A stretch of 46,612 nucleotides of DNA from positions 1 through 46,612 of the forward strand of contig JAUSAB010000033.1 of NCBI GenBank assembly GCA_030653035.1. Reading direction: 5' to 3'. Source of the DNA: Desulfocapsaceae bacterium. GTDB taxonomy: Bacteria; Desulfobacterota; Desulfobulbia; Desulfobulbales; Desulfocapsaceae. Shown piece after piece: positions 25,489 to 34,683 of the stretch. The position numbers and the translations under genes are program-made. The first letter of the stretch is position 1, and every line of letters begins with the position of its first letter. Under the pieces are notes generated by a model. That model was given only the letters and a program-made list of their open reading frames with translations. It was not told the origin of the DNA and did not search any database.

Positions 25489-26235
25489 TTAATCATTATG
25501 CAATTGAGCGCTGATCATGCCAAAACGCCGCTCACGTTGCTGGAAGTCGGCAATGGCTTGAAGAAAAATATCTCTCCGAAAATCTGGCCACATCACATCA
25601 GTAAAACAGATCTCACTATAAGATGCCTGCCAGAGTAAAAAATTTGACAGTCGCGCTTCTCCGCCAGTACGAATCAACAAATCAGGATCAACCATCCCGG
25701 CCGTATCCAGATAATTGCTGATCAACTGCTCATCTATTTCTTCGACACTACAATTCTCAGCCATACAATCGGCCGCAATCTTTCTCATCGCCCTGGTCAA
25801 CTCAGAGCGTGAGCCGTAACTCAAAGCAAGATTAAGAACCAGTTTATCGTTACATGCTGTCTCGGCCTTAGCATGATCAAGCACCTCACGCACTTCCACC
25901 GGCAGTCGTTCCAGTTCACCAATACAGGTAAAACGAATATTATTCTGTAACATTCTGGACAGTTCAGCCTGGACATAAGACTTCAGAAACGACATCAGAC
26001 CACTGACTTCACTGGCTGGCCGTTTCCAGTTTTCTGAAGAAAAGGCATATAGAGTCAAGATCTCAACCCCAATCTCCCTGGCAGTCTCCACCACATCCCG
26101 AACCGATTCGACTCCGGCCTTATGTCCAAAAAGACGCGGCTGATGACGTCGCTGGGCCCAACGACCATTTCCATCCATAATAATGGCCACATGACGAGGG
26201 ATACGGGTAGGATCAATAACAGGACGTTGAGACAT
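25489..26235 (-). CDS. uppS: Undecaprenyl diphosphate synthase
   Basis: This 248-residue cis-prenyltransferase makes the C55 lipid carrier for peptidoglycan and O-antigen. It shows HVAIIMDGNGRWAQRR with catalytic Asp21, LTLYAFSSENWKRP, and near the end DLLIRTGGEARLSNFLLWQ and FTDVMWPDF. The start at 26235 (MSQRPVIDP) fits the family. The frame is open upstream to a TTG at 26301, which would add a hydrophobic segment not seen in UppS. frr ends 107 bases upstream. Confidence 0.95.
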   Translation of the reverse strand: MSQRPVIDPTRIPRHVAIIMDGNGRWAQRRHQPRLFGHKAGVESVRDVVETAREIGVEILTLYAFSSENWKRPASEVSGLMSFLKSYVQAELSRMLQNNIRFTCIGELERLPVEVREVLDHAKAETACNDKLVLNLALSYGSRSELTRAMRKIAADCMAENCSVEEIDEQLISNYLDTAGMVDPDLLIRTGGEARLSNFLLWQASYSEICFTDVMWPDFRRDIFLQAIADFQQRERRFGMISAQLHND

Positions 26236-26342
26236 AAAAATCAGCAGACATATGAAAACAAGGAGACAGTAAAAGAAGACAGAAAGCGGGAAAATCCGCA
26301 AAAAAGAAATTAATCCTTTTTATCATGGGATATTCCAACAAC

Positions 26343-26897
26343 TTATACCTCCATCACCTCTTTTTCTTTGGCAGCGGTAATCGTATCAATTAATTTCATG
26401 GAAACATCTGTCTTCTGTTGAGCCTCATCCTGAAACTTAAACAGGTCATCTTCAGATATTTCTTTATCTTTTTTCATTTTTTTCAGAACTTCAATAGCCT
26501 CACGACGAATATTGCGAACAGCTACACGAATTTCTTCAGCAATCTTCTTGACCAGTTTAACCAGATCCTTCCTTCGCTCTTCGGTAAGCTGCGGAATAGA
26601 AAGACGTATCATCTTGCCATCATTAGCCGGTGTCAAGCCAATATCAGACTTAAGAATGGCCTTTTCGATTGCGGGCAGCATCTGGGGATCCCAAGGAGCA
26701 ATAACAATCATTCGACTTTCAGGGATGGTCATGGAACCAACTTGATTCAAAGGCATGACACTGCCATATGCATTCACTGAGATCCCTTCCAGCAAAGCTA
26801 GAGAGGCTCGCCCCGTACGCACTTTTGACAACTCATGCCTCAAAGCCTCAATGCTTTTTTCTATCTTATCATCCATTTCCACTAACACATTACTCAT
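26343..26897 (-). CDS. frr: Ribosome recycling factor
   Basis: This 184-residue protein splits post-termination ribosomes together with EF-G. It has the usual length and the conserved segments LRTGRAS-like VRTGRASLALLEGI, DPQMLPAIEKAIL, IRLSIPQLTEERRKDLVK and VRNIRREAIEVLKKMKKD. The long helices form the three-helix bundle. It follows pyrH, whose stop is 48 bases upstream, as in most bacteria. Confidence 0.97.
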   Translation of the reverse strand: MSNVLVEMDDKIEKSIEALRHELSKVRTGRASLALLEGISVNAYGSVMPLNQVGSMTIPESRMIVIAPWDPQMLPAIEKAILKSDIGLTPANDGKMIRLSIPQLTEERRKDLVKLVKKIAEEIRVAVRNIRREAIEVLKKMKKDKEISEDDLFKFQDEAQQKTDVSMKLIDTITAAKEKEVMEV

Positions 26898-26945
26898 CAG
26901 CTTCTCCCCCGCTCCATATCGCTTGATACTTACTCCGTTATCAGC

Positions 26946-27659
26946 TCAAACTGTAACCAATGTTCCTACTTGTTCTCCACAAATGGCCTTCAGGATATTT
27001 CCCGGTTTATTCATGTTCAACACCAAAATTGGTTTTTTATCATCACGAGCCAGGGCAATACCGGCAGCATCCATAACCCGCAGCCCCTTCTGCAACACAT
27101 CATCATAAGTCAAACGATCAAATTTAACAGCATCAGATGATCCAACCGGATCTTTATCATAAATACCATCGACCTTGGTGGCTTTGATCACAATATCAGC
27201 ATCAATCTCTAAGGCCCTGAGTACACCCGCTGAATCAGTAGTAAAATAGGGATTACCAGTACCTCCGGCAAAAATAACAACCCGACCTTTCTCAAGATGT
27301 CGGGTGGCCCTCCGTCTGATATATGACTCACACACTGATGGCATGGGAATAGCCGACATTACTCTAGTAACAACCCCAACCCTCTCGAGGGCATCCTGCA
27401 GGGCCAAACTATTAATAACCGTTGCCAGCATTCCCATATTATCAGCCGTACTTCGATCCATACCCTTACTTGCCCCGGCAACACCCCTAAAAATATTTCC
27501 AGCGCCAATCACCACCCCAGGCTCAACCCCAAGTGACACAAGTTCTTTTATCTCACCCGCCACATAACTAATAACATTTGTATTAATACCAAAGGCATCT
27601 TCACCCATCAGGGCCTCACCACTCAGTTTCAGCAAAATTCTTTTATAGTGTATCTGCAT
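26946..27659 (-). CDS. pyrH: UMP kinase
   Basis: This 237-residue bacterial hexameric UMP kinase converts UMP to UDP. It shows the N-terminal [60 protein letters not shown] and DGIYDKDP. The last residues are Val-rich as usual. It follows tsf after a strong hairpin with a T-run, so it may have its own promoter. AAAGGA lies upstream of the ATG. Confidence 0.97.
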   Translation of the reverse strand: MQIHYKRILLKLSGEALMGEDAFGINTNVISYVAGEIKELVSLGVEPGVVIGAGNIFRGVAGASKGMDRSTADNMGMLATVINSLALQDALERVGVVTRVMSAIPMPSVCESYIRRRATRHLEKGRVVIFAGGTGNPYFTTDSAGVLRALEIDADIVIKATKVDGIYDKDPVGSSDAVKFDRLTYDDVLQKGLRVMDAAGIALARDDKKPILVLNMNKPGNILKAICGEQVGTLVTV

Positions 27660-27744
27660 GAAGAGTTCCTTTGCATTCCAATAAATGCACGAAGAGAAGT
27701 AGGAAGAAGAAATGAGGCCTTAAAAAGAACAAAACAAATATAAG

Positions 27745-27787
27745 CAAAAAAACTGATCAATAAAAGACCAAGCTTTTATTGATCAGT
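27745..27787 (-). terminator. Intrinsic terminator between tsf and pyrH
   Basis: On the minus strand ACTGATCAATAAAAG pairs perfectly with CTTTTATTGATCAGT (15 bp, loop CTTGGT) and is followed by a run of T. It begins 13 bases past the tsf stop. It should end or attenuate the rpsB-tsf transcript before pyrH. Confidence 0.85.
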
Positions 27788-27799
27788 ACAACTGACTAC

Positions 27800-28393
27800 T
27801 TATACACCAACTTGGAAACGGACAAAACGCCTGATAGAAACATTTTCTCCCATCTTCCCGATAAGTTCAGTCAACATATCCTGAATACTCTTTTCTGGAT
27901 TTTTCACGAATTGCTGTTCAAGCAAACAAATTTCTGAGAGATAGCGGTCAATCTTGCCAACAACCATTTTTTCAACGATATTTGCTGGCTTGCCAGAATC
28001 AAGGGCCTGCTGTGCATAAATCTGGCGTTCTCTTTCCACAAGATCAGCTGGGACATCTTCTCTGCTCAGAGAAACAGGGTTGGCAGCGGCAACATGCATG
28101 GCAACATCACGGGCAAACTCACGAAAATCATCAGTCTTGGCAACAAAATCAGTTTCGCAGTTTAATTCTACCATAACCCCCAATTTACCGCCGGCATGGA
28201 TATAGGTTTCAATAACACCTTCGCTGGTAGCACGTCCAGCCCGTTTAGCAGCAACGGCAAGTCCTTTCTGACGTAAGAAATCAATGGCCTTTTCCATATC
28301 GCCGGCATTCTCACTCAGGGCCTTTTTACAATCCATCATTCCGGCACCCGTTTTATCACGCAGGTCCTTTACCATCTGACTTGTAATATTCAT
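27800..28393 (-). CDS. tsf: Elongation factor Ts (short form)
   Basis: This 197-residue GDP-GTP exchange factor for EF-Tu has the N-terminal UBA-like domain (MVKDLRDKTGAGMMDCKKAL), the LRQKGL segment and the core motif VELNCETDFVAKTDDFREFA. At 197 residues it has a single core subdomain, as in many delta-type bacteria, against 283 in E. coli. It follows rpsB, whose stop is 180 bases upstream; a hairpin lies between. GGAGGT precedes the ATG. Confidence 0.96.
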   Translation of the reverse strand: MNITSQMVKDLRDKTGAGMMDCKKALSENAGDMEKAIDFLRQKGLAVAAKRAGRATSEGVIETYIHAGGKLGVMVELNCETDFVAKTDDFREFARDVAMHVAAANPVSLSREDVPADLVERERQIYAQQALDSGKPANIVEKMVVGKIDRYLSEICLLEQQFVKNPEKSIQDMLTELIGKMGENVSIRRFVRFQVGV

Positions 28394-28499
28394 TATAAAC
28401 CTCCTTATATTAAATCCTGAAACATTATCCCAATTTCATTATTACCAAAACAAAATTCCCAGAGAGACAGGGACACAAACACCCATTGCTGATAAAGCA

Positions 28500-28525
28500 A
28501 AGGGGCGGTCATGAGACAGCCCCTT
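28500..28525 (-). terminator. Hairpin between rpsB and tsf
   Basis: AAGGGGC (28500-28506) pairs with GCCCCTT (28519-28525), a 7-bp GC-rich stem with a 12-base loop. On the minus strand the following bases are TGCTTT, a poor T-run, so partial termination or an mRNA end-point is more likely than full termination. Confidence 0.5.
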
Positions 28526-28573
28526 CAAAAAACTAATAAGAAATGGCCCCCCACCAAGGAACCACTTCTTTAT

Positions 28574-29347
28574 TTATTGTTGCGTTTCAACAAGTTGTCC
28601 CATTTCAGAACCAGCATCGCCCATAGCAGCAGCGAGAGCATCATCAGATGCGGCCTCACCATCAAGTCTGGCCTGACCAGCAAGGACGGCCTCAGCAATA
28701 CAAGAGACAACAAGCCTGAGGGAGCGCAAGGAGTCATCGTTACCAGGAATCATGAAGTCGATTCCATCTGGATCACAATTGGTATCCGCAAGGGCAACAA
28801 CAGGGATGTTCAATTTTTGGGCCTCACTGACCGCAATAGACTCTTTTTTAGGATCAACGATAAAAAGAACCGTTGGCAATTTTCTCATATTCTTAATACC
28901 GCCAACATTACGTTCCAGCTTAGTTCTTTCTTTTTCCATGAGGCCAATTTCTTTTTTAGGAAAACGATTTATAGAACCATCTTCTTGCATAGACTCAATC
29001 AACTTCAGGCGATCAACACTATTTTTAATTGTTTGGAAATTGGTCATCATTCCACCAAGCCAACGATGATCAACATAGTACATATTACATCGTTTAGCCT
29101 CATCTTGAACAATGACCTGAGCCTGTCTTTTTGTACCAACAAACAAAACCGATCCCCCACGGGCAATTTCCTTGGTAAGGAACTCACAGGCAGAATCAAA
29201 CATACGCTTGGTCTTATCAAGATTAATAATATAAATACCATTACGTGGCCCATAGATATAAGGTTTCATCTTTGGATTCCAACGACGTGTTTGATGACCA
29301 AAATGCAATCCGGCCTGAAGCATTTCTTTAACTGTAGCAAATGACAT
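28574..29347 (-). CDS. rpsB: 30S ribosomal protein S2
   Basis: This 257-residue protein matches S2: [62 protein letters not shown] and, in the second half, [18 protein letters not shown]. It joins the 30S head late in assembly. ACGGAGAT precedes the ATG by 5-7 bases. The 43 bases ahead of the ATG lead into a strong inverted repeat that may be promoter, operator or leader. Confidence 0.97.
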   Translation of the reverse strand: MSFATVKEMLQAGLHFGHQTRRWNPKMKPYIYGPRNGIYIINLDKTKRMFDSACEFLTKEIARGGSVLFVGTKRQAQVIVQDEAKRCNMYYVDHRWLGGMMTNFQTIKNSVDRLKLIESMQEDGSINRFPKKEIGLMEKERTKLERNVGGIKNMRKLPTVLFIVDPKKESIAVSEAQKLNIPVVALADTNCDPDGIDFMIPGNDDSLRSLRLVVSCIAEAVLAGQARLDGEAASDDALAAAMGDAGSEMGQLVETQQ

Positions 29348-29389
29348 TTTTATCTCCGTTTTCTGGTTTAACCTCCACCCCCAAATTTA

Positions 29390-29421
29390 TTACAATTGAC
29401 CCCTAACAAGGTCAATTGTAA
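29390..29421 (-). promoter_or_regulatory. 12-bp perfect inverted repeat in the rpsB upstream region
   Basis: TTACAATTGACC (29390-29401) and GGTCAATTGTAA (29410-29421) are exact reverse complements around 8 bases. On the minus strand TTGACC is followed after 17 bases by TAATAA, a possible promoter that the repeat would overlap. Alternatively it is an RNA hairpin in the leader that S2 could bind. The rest of 29422-29664 is AT-rich and shows nothing else recognisable. Confidence 0.5.
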
Positions 29422-29664
29422 CACCAGGAACACAAAGGGGTGTGTGTATTTTATTCCATTTCTCAATCAAACATTAATATGATCAGACAAATTGCGCAAT
29501 TCGTGCCGCTCACTTGCCCTTACACTTTCATCTTGATGTAAAAATGAAACGATTTTCCTCTCCACACACAACTTCCACAAACACAAAACTTCTTTTCTAC
29601 CACGAGAAACCATTTTTTGCAACTTATCAAAATCACAAACAAGACTCTCAAAAAAACAAAAAAA

Positions 29665-30429
29665 TTAGCGCCGCTCTAAAGACGAATTTCCGGTTAAAAA
29701 CAATTTCAACCAATCAAAACCAAAAAGGAGTAATGCAATATCATCTGTTTGAATATTTCTTTTTTGCTCTTTTGAAAGGTGAAACTGCTCCAAGATCTTT
29801 TCCCTAAACGCCAAAGTCCTAAAGCCATCAACATCATAACATACCATAAATGCCATTTGTTGTTTCGGCCCCCCACTCCCCTCACCTCTCCATGGATTCG
29901 TCGCAAAAAGGGTGTCAAGCTCAGCCCAGCGATCATTTATCCTGTTATACTCGTCAAGGTTTTGTTCTCGTATCCATTGTGTAACAGAATAAAAATTATC
30001 TTCTTGATGGCCCAAACAGTAACTATGATCCGTTAAAAAATAATAATCCTTGCAACGACCTAGAGACAACGTCCGATCAACTGCTCGTTCAAGCGGATAT
30101 GTCCGACAGGCAGATGGCCGGTCATGATACACTGAACACCCACCTGATCCAAGAAAAGGACAGGATTTTTCAACATCATCATTGAGCTTCAGCATAACAG
30201 CTGGAAAATACAGATTGTTTCCCTTAACAAGTCGTGTATGCTGACGCATAAACTCCTCAGAAGTTATCCGCAAACATTTTTTTAAGCGAACAATATCGTA
30301 AGGATAAAGAAACATATCTACATTTCTACAACAGGACATGAAACATTCAACCCCAGCATGACAAGAAAACTGAAATGTTTCTGCCCCCAATGGCACCATA
30401 CCCTCTGGAAATTCTTTATTGCGGTTCAT
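29665..30429 (-). CDS. YkgJ-family cysteine-cluster protein
   Basis: This 254-residue protein carries the Cys pattern of the YkgJ / Fe-S oxidoreductase-like (UPF0153) family: CHAGVECFMSCC near residues 23-34 and, about 85 residues later, CPFLGSGGCSVYHDRPSACRTYPLE. These Cys probably bind a metal, zinc or Fe-S. The C-terminal 110 residues are less conserved. Its biochemical role is not known. It is monocistronic, between the ribosomal cluster and rpsB. The ATG is preceded by no strong ribosome site. Confidence 0.82.
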   Translation of the reverse strand: MNRNKEFPEGMVPLGAETFQFSCHAGVECFMSCCRNVDMFLYPYDIVRLKKCLRITSEEFMRQHTRLVKGNNLYFPAVMLKLNDDVEKSCPFLGSGGCSVYHDRPSACRTYPLERAVDRTLSLGRCKDYYFLTDHSYCLGHQEDNFYSVTQWIREQNLDEYNRINDRWAELDTLFATNPWRGEGSGGPKQQMAFMVCYDVDGFRTLAFREKILEQFHLSKEQKRNIQTDDIALLLFGFDWLKLFLTGNSSLERR

Positions 30430-30519
30430 CTTGTTTAATCAGGAGTGTTTTTTGGTAAGACGATGCACTATAGCGCATCACAACAGGGAGTTGTACTTCG
30501 CAAGTTTAATCTAGCACCT

Positions 30520-30545
30520 ATAGAAGTTGCACTTCAATTTTGAAT
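30520..30545. mobile_element. Possible IS30-type end relic
   Basis: The stretch GAAGTTGCACTTCAATTTTGAAT resembles, from memory, terminal sequences of some IS30-family elements; a related GTTGTACTTC lies near 30490. No transposase is present. The call is tentative. Confidence 0.2.
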
Positions 30546-30556
30546 ACGCGCTACAT

Positions 30557-30596
30557 AAAAAAAAGCTGACACGAAAAAATCATGCCAGCTTATTAA
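30557..30596 (-). terminator. Intrinsic terminator upstream of the YkgJ gene
   Basis: On the minus strand AAGCTGGCATGA pairs with TCGTGTCAGCTT with one mismatch, loop TTTT, followed by eight T. It is placed to stop minus-strand transcripts coming from the small gene at 30616-30876 or from rplQ. Confidence 0.8.
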
Positions 30597-30615
30597 GCTC
30601 TTCAATAGTTATTTA

Positions 30616-30876
30616 TTAAAAATCTTTAAATAAAGAATCCACCCCCGGAGGGGGTGGTATTGAGTTAAGCACAGAGGGCATTTGTTTACTAGTTATTGAG
30701 CACACTGGCAGTTCATACTGCCAAAACAAGAAGCCATCTTTCTCGATTTTTAGACATTGCTTCAAACTAACTGCAACTCCTGAATGGCAGCCTTGATGGT
30801 CTCGTAAAAATTCCAACTTCCGCCCTTTCAATCTACTGAAATCATAAGGGGGAAATTGTTGATTTTGACTTTTCAC
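30616..30876 (-). CDS. Unrecognised small reading frame
   Basis: This 86-residue frame starts at GTG and has no visible ribosome site. The protein is not recognised: a basic N-terminal half (YDFSRLKGRKLEFLRDHQGC) and a Pro-rich tail. The tail PPPPG is encoded by the GC-rich hairpin at 30639-30657, and other hairpins lie just upstream at 30896-30944. The frame may therefore be an accident within a structured or mobile-element-derived stretch. A terminator follows, so the region is at least bounded like a transcript. Confidence 0.3.
   Translation of the reverse strand: MKSQNQQFPPYDFSRLKGRKLEFLRDHQGCHSGVAVSLKQCLKIEKDGFLFWQYELPVCSITSKQMPSVLNSIPPPPGVDSLFKDF
30639..30657. repeat. 8-bp GC-rich hairpin
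   Basis: CCACCCCC-GGA-GGGGGTGG is a perfect hairpin with a 3-base loop. With the hairpin at 30924-30944 it brackets about 300 bases, as imperfect palindromes do in IS200/IS605-related or REP-type elements. Confidence 0.6.
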
Positions 30877-30895
30877 GAGTCCATTACACTTAACT

Positions 30896-30949
30896 GTTCA
30901 ACCGGCAGAGCTGTTGAACTATGACCACGCCCAAAGGACGTGGTTTTTT
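30896..30949. repeat. Two adjacent hairpins downstream of rplQ
   Basis: GTTCAAC/GTTGAAC (30896-30902 with 30913-30919) and ACCACG/CGTGGT (30924-30929 with 30939-30944) lie side by side. The second is followed by TTTTT on the plus strand, so it could act as a plus-strand terminator. On the minus strand, the direction of rplQ, there is no T-run after it. Confidence 0.5.
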
Positions 30950-31005
30950 ACACATAAATAAATATTAGAGCTATACAAATAAATTTATCAACACAACTAC
31001 AAAAA

Positions 31006-31392
31006 TTAATTATCTAATTTTACGGCAAAATCTTCCTGATAGCCAACCAGCTCAAGAATAGCCATTGCAGCAGCATCGCCTTGACGAACACCGGTTTGAA
31101 TAATCCGGGTATATCCACCATTTCGGCCAACAAATTTCAATTGAATAACATCAAAAAGTTTTGCTACCACATCTTTGCTACGAATAAAACTCAAAGCCTG
31201 TCTCCTTGCATGCAAGTCACCTTTTTTAGCAAGAGTAATCATCTTATCAGCAAGACGACGAGCTTCCTTAGCCTTAGGTGTGGTCGTAACAATACGCTCA
31301 TGTTCAAAAAGAGAAGTCACCATATTTCTAAACATCGCCTCGCGATGAGAAGTAGTGCGTCCAAGTTTTCTTCCAGAATTTCTATGTCTCAT
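31006..31392 (-). CDS. rplQ: 50S ribosomal protein L17
   Basis: This 128-residue protein matches bacterial L17 ([46 protein letters not shown]). It lines the exit region of the 50S subunit. It is the last gene of the alpha-operon part, 81 bases after rpoA. AT-rich bases with an 8-bp inverted repeat (ATAGATAT/ATATCTAT) fill that gap. Confidence 0.97.
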   Translation of the reverse strand: MRHRNSGRKLGRTTSHREAMFRNMVTSLFEHERIVTTTPKAKEARRLADKMITLAKKGDLHARRQALSFIRSKDVVAKLFDVIQLKFVGRNGGYTRIIQTGVRQGDAAAMAILELVGYQEDFAVKLDN

Positions 31393-31473
31393 TAGTTCTT
31401 CCTCAACCTATTCTGTTGATGATATAGATATGAATTAAAAGTTTTTATTAAAAATAATATCTATTCAAAAAGC

Positions 31474-32511
31474 CTACTCAAGCTCTTCGGAATTTTTAAT
31501 AATCTCCGGTGCCGTCCAGTTGTCAAACTTAAGCCCAAGTGTAAGCCCCCTCTCCGAAAGTAACGCCTTAATCTCATTTAAGGATTTACGACCAAAGTTT
31601 TTTGTCTTTAACATTTCCTGATCAGTTTTCTGACATAATTCGCCAATAAAATTTATATCGGCATTTTTCAAACAATTAGCAGAACGGACAGAAAGTTCTA
31701 AATCTTCAACCGGTTGATTCAAAAACTCATTTTCTGGAGTAATAGGTTCAACCACATCTGTTTCAGGTTCGGCAGTTCCCTCATCAAAATTGATAAAAAT
31801 AGTCATCTGCTCCTTAAGAATTTTAGCTGCATAGGCTAATGTATTCTCAGGTTTGACACTCCCATCAGTCTCAATCTCAATGGTCAACTTATCATAATCG
31901 GTCTGCTGTCCAACACGTGCCTGAGACACAGTATACTGAATCTGCCTGACAGGAGTAAAAATTGCGTCTATTGGTATCTGCCCAATGGCAAGGTTCTCTT
32001 TAGACTGTCTTTCAGCAGGTTGATACCCCTTACCCCATTCTACAGTTAACTCCGCATAGAAGTGAGTTTTTCCAGTCAAGGTACAAAGCAGTTGCTCTCC
32101 ATTCATTACCTCTACAAAAGAAGAACCCTTAATGTCCGCTGCTGTTACTGGACCAGGACCGGTTTTATCAATAATTACAGTCTGAGAATCAGACTTATTA
32201 AGTTTCAGTCTCACCTGTTTAAGGTTTAAAATAATCTCACTAACATCCTCCACAACATCCTTCATAGCAGTAAATTCATGAAGGGCGCCATCAATCTTAA
32301 TGGTGGTAATTGCTGCACCTTGAATCGAGGAAAGTAAAATACGACGGAGAGAATTCCCAATAGTCGATGCAAAACCTCTTTCAAGAGGCTGACAAACAAA
32401 CTTACCATATTTTTCAGTATGTTTAGCCTTGTCGACCTCTAATTTTTCAGGTTGAATCAGTTGACGCCAATTACGATAAAATGGGATTTTTTCTTCAGCA
32501 GTTTGGGTCAT
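31474..32511 (-). CDS. rpoA: RNA polymerase alpha subunit
   Basis: This 345-residue protein has the N-terminal assembly domain (GFASTIGNSLRRILLSSIQG, near residue 48) and the C-terminal DNA/activator-binding domain (ELSVRSANCLKNADI, RKSLNEIKALL), joined by an acidic linker. The start at 32511 is set by AAGGA 6 bases upstream; six more codons are open before it. It is preceded by rpsD with a 182-base gap, long for this cluster, in which no clear promoter or terminator was seen. Confidence 0.97.
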   Translation of the reverse strand: MTQTAEEKIPFYRNWRQLIQPEKLEVDKAKHTEKYGKFVCQPLERGFASTIGNSLRRILLSSIQGAAITTIKIDGALHEFTAMKDVVEDVSEIILNLKQVRLKLNKSDSQTVIIDKTGPGPVTAADIKGSSFVEVMNGEQLLCTLTGKTHFYAELTVEWGKGYQPAERQSKENLAIGQIPIDAIFTPVRQIQYTVSQARVGQQTDYDKLTIEIETDGSVKPENTLAYAAKILKEQMTIFINFDEGTAEPETDVVEPITPENEFLNQPVEDLELSVRSANCLKNADINFIGELCQKTDQEMLKTKNFGRKSLNEIKALLSERGLTLGLKFDNWTAPEIIKNSEELE

Positions 32512-32693
32512 ATAATTCCTTCTCTGCATATCAATCTTCTATTAAAACGTTCTTCTGGAAAAAAACCAAATACATACACTCAAATACAAGATAAAATGTT
32601 TGAGTCAGCCTATTAAGAACGCGTTATGAATATATCCAGGCAGATAGAGATATTTAAATAAAAAAGTATCAGTATCTATTGAAAAATCAACTA

Positions 32694-33323
32694 TTATTTT
32701 GAATAAAGCTCTACTATTAAATGTTCCTGAATAGGCATGGTTAACTCTTCACGTTGAGGAAGAGTCTTGACTGTGGCCTTGAAATTATCCTTATCAAGTT
32801 CTAACCAACTGGGGACACCACGACGCGCTACTGCCTCAAGATTTTCCATGATAAAAGAGTTTTTTCTACTTTTTTCTTTCACCGTAATCTCATCCCCAGC
32901 CCCAACAAGAAAAGAAGGAATATTAACTTTTTTACCATTCACCAAAATATGACTATGTAAAACAAACTGTCTCGCTTGATTTCTTGACGATGCCAAACCG
33001 ATACGAAATATTGTATTATCTAACCTTCTCTCAAGATTAACTAACAAGTTTTCACCGGTAACACCTTTCTGTTGATCTGCCTTATGGAAACAGATACGAA
33101 ACTGACTCTCAAGGACACCATACATGTTTTTAACTTTTTGTTTTTCTCGTAACTGCAGCGCATAATCAGAAACCTTTTTAAAACGCGCCTGTCCGTGCTG
33201 TCCAGGACCAAAAGCTCGCCTTTCAAACGAACATTTATCTGAATAACACCTGTCTCCCTTTAAGTATAACTTAAGGTTTTCACGCCTACAACGACGACAT
33301 GCTGCACCTATATCTCTTGCCAC
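32694..33323 (-). CDS. rpsD: 30S ribosomal protein S4
   Basis: This 209-residue primary 16S rRNA-binding protein and likely autoregulator of the alpha operon matches S4. The N-terminal part has [18 protein letters not shown] with three Cys, a zinc-type variant. The S4 RNA-binding domain follows ([40 protein letters not shown]). The zinc-type N-terminus differs from E. coli S4. Confidence 0.97.
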   Translation of the reverse strand: MARDIGAACRRCRRENLKLYLKGDRCYSDKCSFERRAFGPGQHGQARFKKVSDYALQLREKQKVKNMYGVLESQFRICFHKADQQKGVTGENLLVNLERRLDNTIFRIGLASSRNQARQFVLHSHILVNGKKVNIPSFLVGAGDEITVKEKSRKNSFIMENLEAVARRGVPSWLELDKDNFKATVKTLPQREELTMPIQEHLIVELYSK

Positions 33324-33384
33324 TTAATCCTCCATCCTCTATTCTCTGATTTTATAAAATTTACAATTATAACGTCATTCAAAA

Positions 33385-33783
33385 TCAAACACGACGACGT
33401 TTTGGAGGTTTACAACCATTATGGGGAACAGGAGTAACATCACATATACGGGTCACTTCAAATCCAGTTGTAGCTAGAGCTCTCAAGGCAGCCTCGCGTC
33501 CAGGCCCAGGACCTTTCACTTTCACCTCAACTTTTCGCATCCCATGATCCGCAGCCTTTTGACTTGCTTCGGCAATTGCATTTTGAGCTGCAAAAGGAGT
33601 ACTTTTACGAGATCCCTTAAACCCTAAAATTCCCGCACTGCACCAAGAAATAACATTTCCTTGAGTGTCTGATATGGTAACGATAGTATTATTAAAAGTT
33701 GAATAAATAAAAACAATACCTTCGGGGATATTCTTTTTTACTTTTTTTTTGTTGCGTGCAGTAGCACGTTTCGCACCGGCCAT
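33385..33783 (-). CDS. rpsK: 30S ribosomal protein S11
   Basis: This 132-residue platform protein matches S11 ([35 protein letters not shown], the conserved [18 protein letters not shown] tail). The gap to rpsM is 23 bases. The N-terminus is Lys/Arg-rich, as usual. Confidence 0.97.
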   Translation of the reverse strand: MAGAKRATARNKKKVKKNIPEGIVFIYSTFNNTIVTISDTQGNVISWCSAGILGFKGSRKSTPFAAQNAIAEASQKAADHGMRKVEVKVKGPGPGREAALRALATTGFEVTRICDVTPVPHNGCKPPKRRRV

Positions 33784-33806
33784 TGTATTACCTTTTAATT
33801 AATAAA

Positions 33807-34175
33807 TTATTTACGGCGAGCTGCTGCTCCACGACGTGGTCCCTTACAGGTCCGGGCGTTAGTTTTCGTTTTTTGTCCTCGACAGGGAAGCCCCATTCGA
33901 TGGCGTTTACCACGATAACATCCAAGATCCATAAGCCTCTTTATATCCATAGAAACCTCACGCCTTCGGTCTCCTTCTACCGTATACTCATCTTCAATAA
34001 TTTTCCGGATACGGGTAACGTCATCACCACTCAGATCATCACTGTTCATTGAATATGGCAGATCAGCCTTAGCAAGTATCTGTCTAGCAGAAGTGAGCCC
34101 TATACCATGAATATAAGTTAGCGCACGATCCATATGTTTATTTTTCGGAAGGTCAACTCCAGATAAACGTGCCAA
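33807..34175 (-). CDS. rpsM: 30S ribosomal protein S13
   Basis: This 122-residue head protein contacts the 50S subunit and P-site tRNA. It matches S13 ([31 protein letters not shown], the tail [18 protein letters not shown]). It is the first gene after rpmJ, 69 bases downstream. Confidence 0.97.
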   Translation of the reverse strand: MARLSGVDLPKNKHMDRALTYIHGIGLTSARQILAKADLPYSMNSDDLSGDDVTRIRKIIEDEYTVEGDRRREVSMDIKRLMDLGCYRGKRHRMGLPCRGQKTKTNARTCKGPRRGAAARRK

Positions 34176-34244
34176 AATTGTATCTCCTCAAGAAGGTCTA
34201 TATATTATAGTTATCAAGACAACTAATTAAAATAAGGGAATGAA

Positions 34245-34358
34245 TCAACCCTGACGTTGTTTATGTTTTTTAAGTTTACATGAAACTCTGACAACACCAT
34301 TTCGCTTAAATATTTTGCAATCACTACACATTTTTTTAACTGATGCACGTACTTTCAT
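34245..34358 (-). CDS. rpmJ: 50S ribosomal protein L36 (zinc type)
   Basis: A 37-residue frame begins [20 protein letters not shown] and ends KKHKQRQG. Cys11, Cys14, Cys27 and His32 form the zinc site of the C+ type. Length and residue pattern are exactly those of L36, and its place between infA and rpsM is the standard one. The infA stop lies 14 bases upstream. Confidence 0.96.
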   Translation of the reverse strand: MKVRASVKKMCSDCKIFKRNGVVRVSCKLKKHKQRQG

Positions 34359-34372
34359 AATATCTAATCCTT

Positions 34373-34609
34373 CTATTTATTCTTTTTACCACCCTTGGCC
34401 CTGAATGTAACTCTACCACGCGACAGGTCATAAGGGGATAATTCAATTGTTACCCGATCTCCAGGTAATATCTTAATAAAATGCATACGCATCTTGCCAG
34501 ATATATGAGCTAAAACCTTATGCCCATTATCAAGCTCTACACGAAACATTGCATTAGGTAGAGGTTCAACGATTGTACCTTCAACCTCTATGGCCTCTTC
34601 TTTTGCCAT
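34373..34609 (-). CDS. infA: Translation initiation factor IF-1
   Basis: This 78-residue OB-fold protein binds the ribosomal A site in initiation. It matches IF-1 ([50 protein letters not shown]). The ATG at 34609 has AGGAG five bases upstream; a GTG two codons earlier lies against that site and is not favoured. It carries a short KGGKKNK tail. Confidence 0.96.
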   Translation of the reverse strand: MAKEEAIEVEGTIVEPLPNAMFRVELDNGHKVLAHISGKMRMHFIKILPGDRVTIELSPYDLSRGRVTFRAKGGKKNK

Positions 34610-34683
34610 CTTCACTCCTGGATGCCTATAAATTCAAACCAAAAATTTTGAAACATAATATACCTCTCCAAAAAAGAGAAGTA

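Noticed and set aside
26236-26301. Membrane-anchored N-terminal extension of UppS
   Set aside because: The frame is open to a TTG and would encode a hydrophobic segment, but UppS is soluble and family alignment starts at about the ATG at 26235.
30896-30949. tRNA-like structure after rplQ
   Set aside because: The GTTCAAC stem-loop recalls a T-arm, but no acceptor stem, D-arm or anticodon arm can be built around it.
34623-34683. Terminator between map and infA
   Set aside because: A 9-bp hairpin exists, but its T-run is on the plus strand, opposite to the genes, and the stem includes a G-T pair. Not convincing as a functional site.
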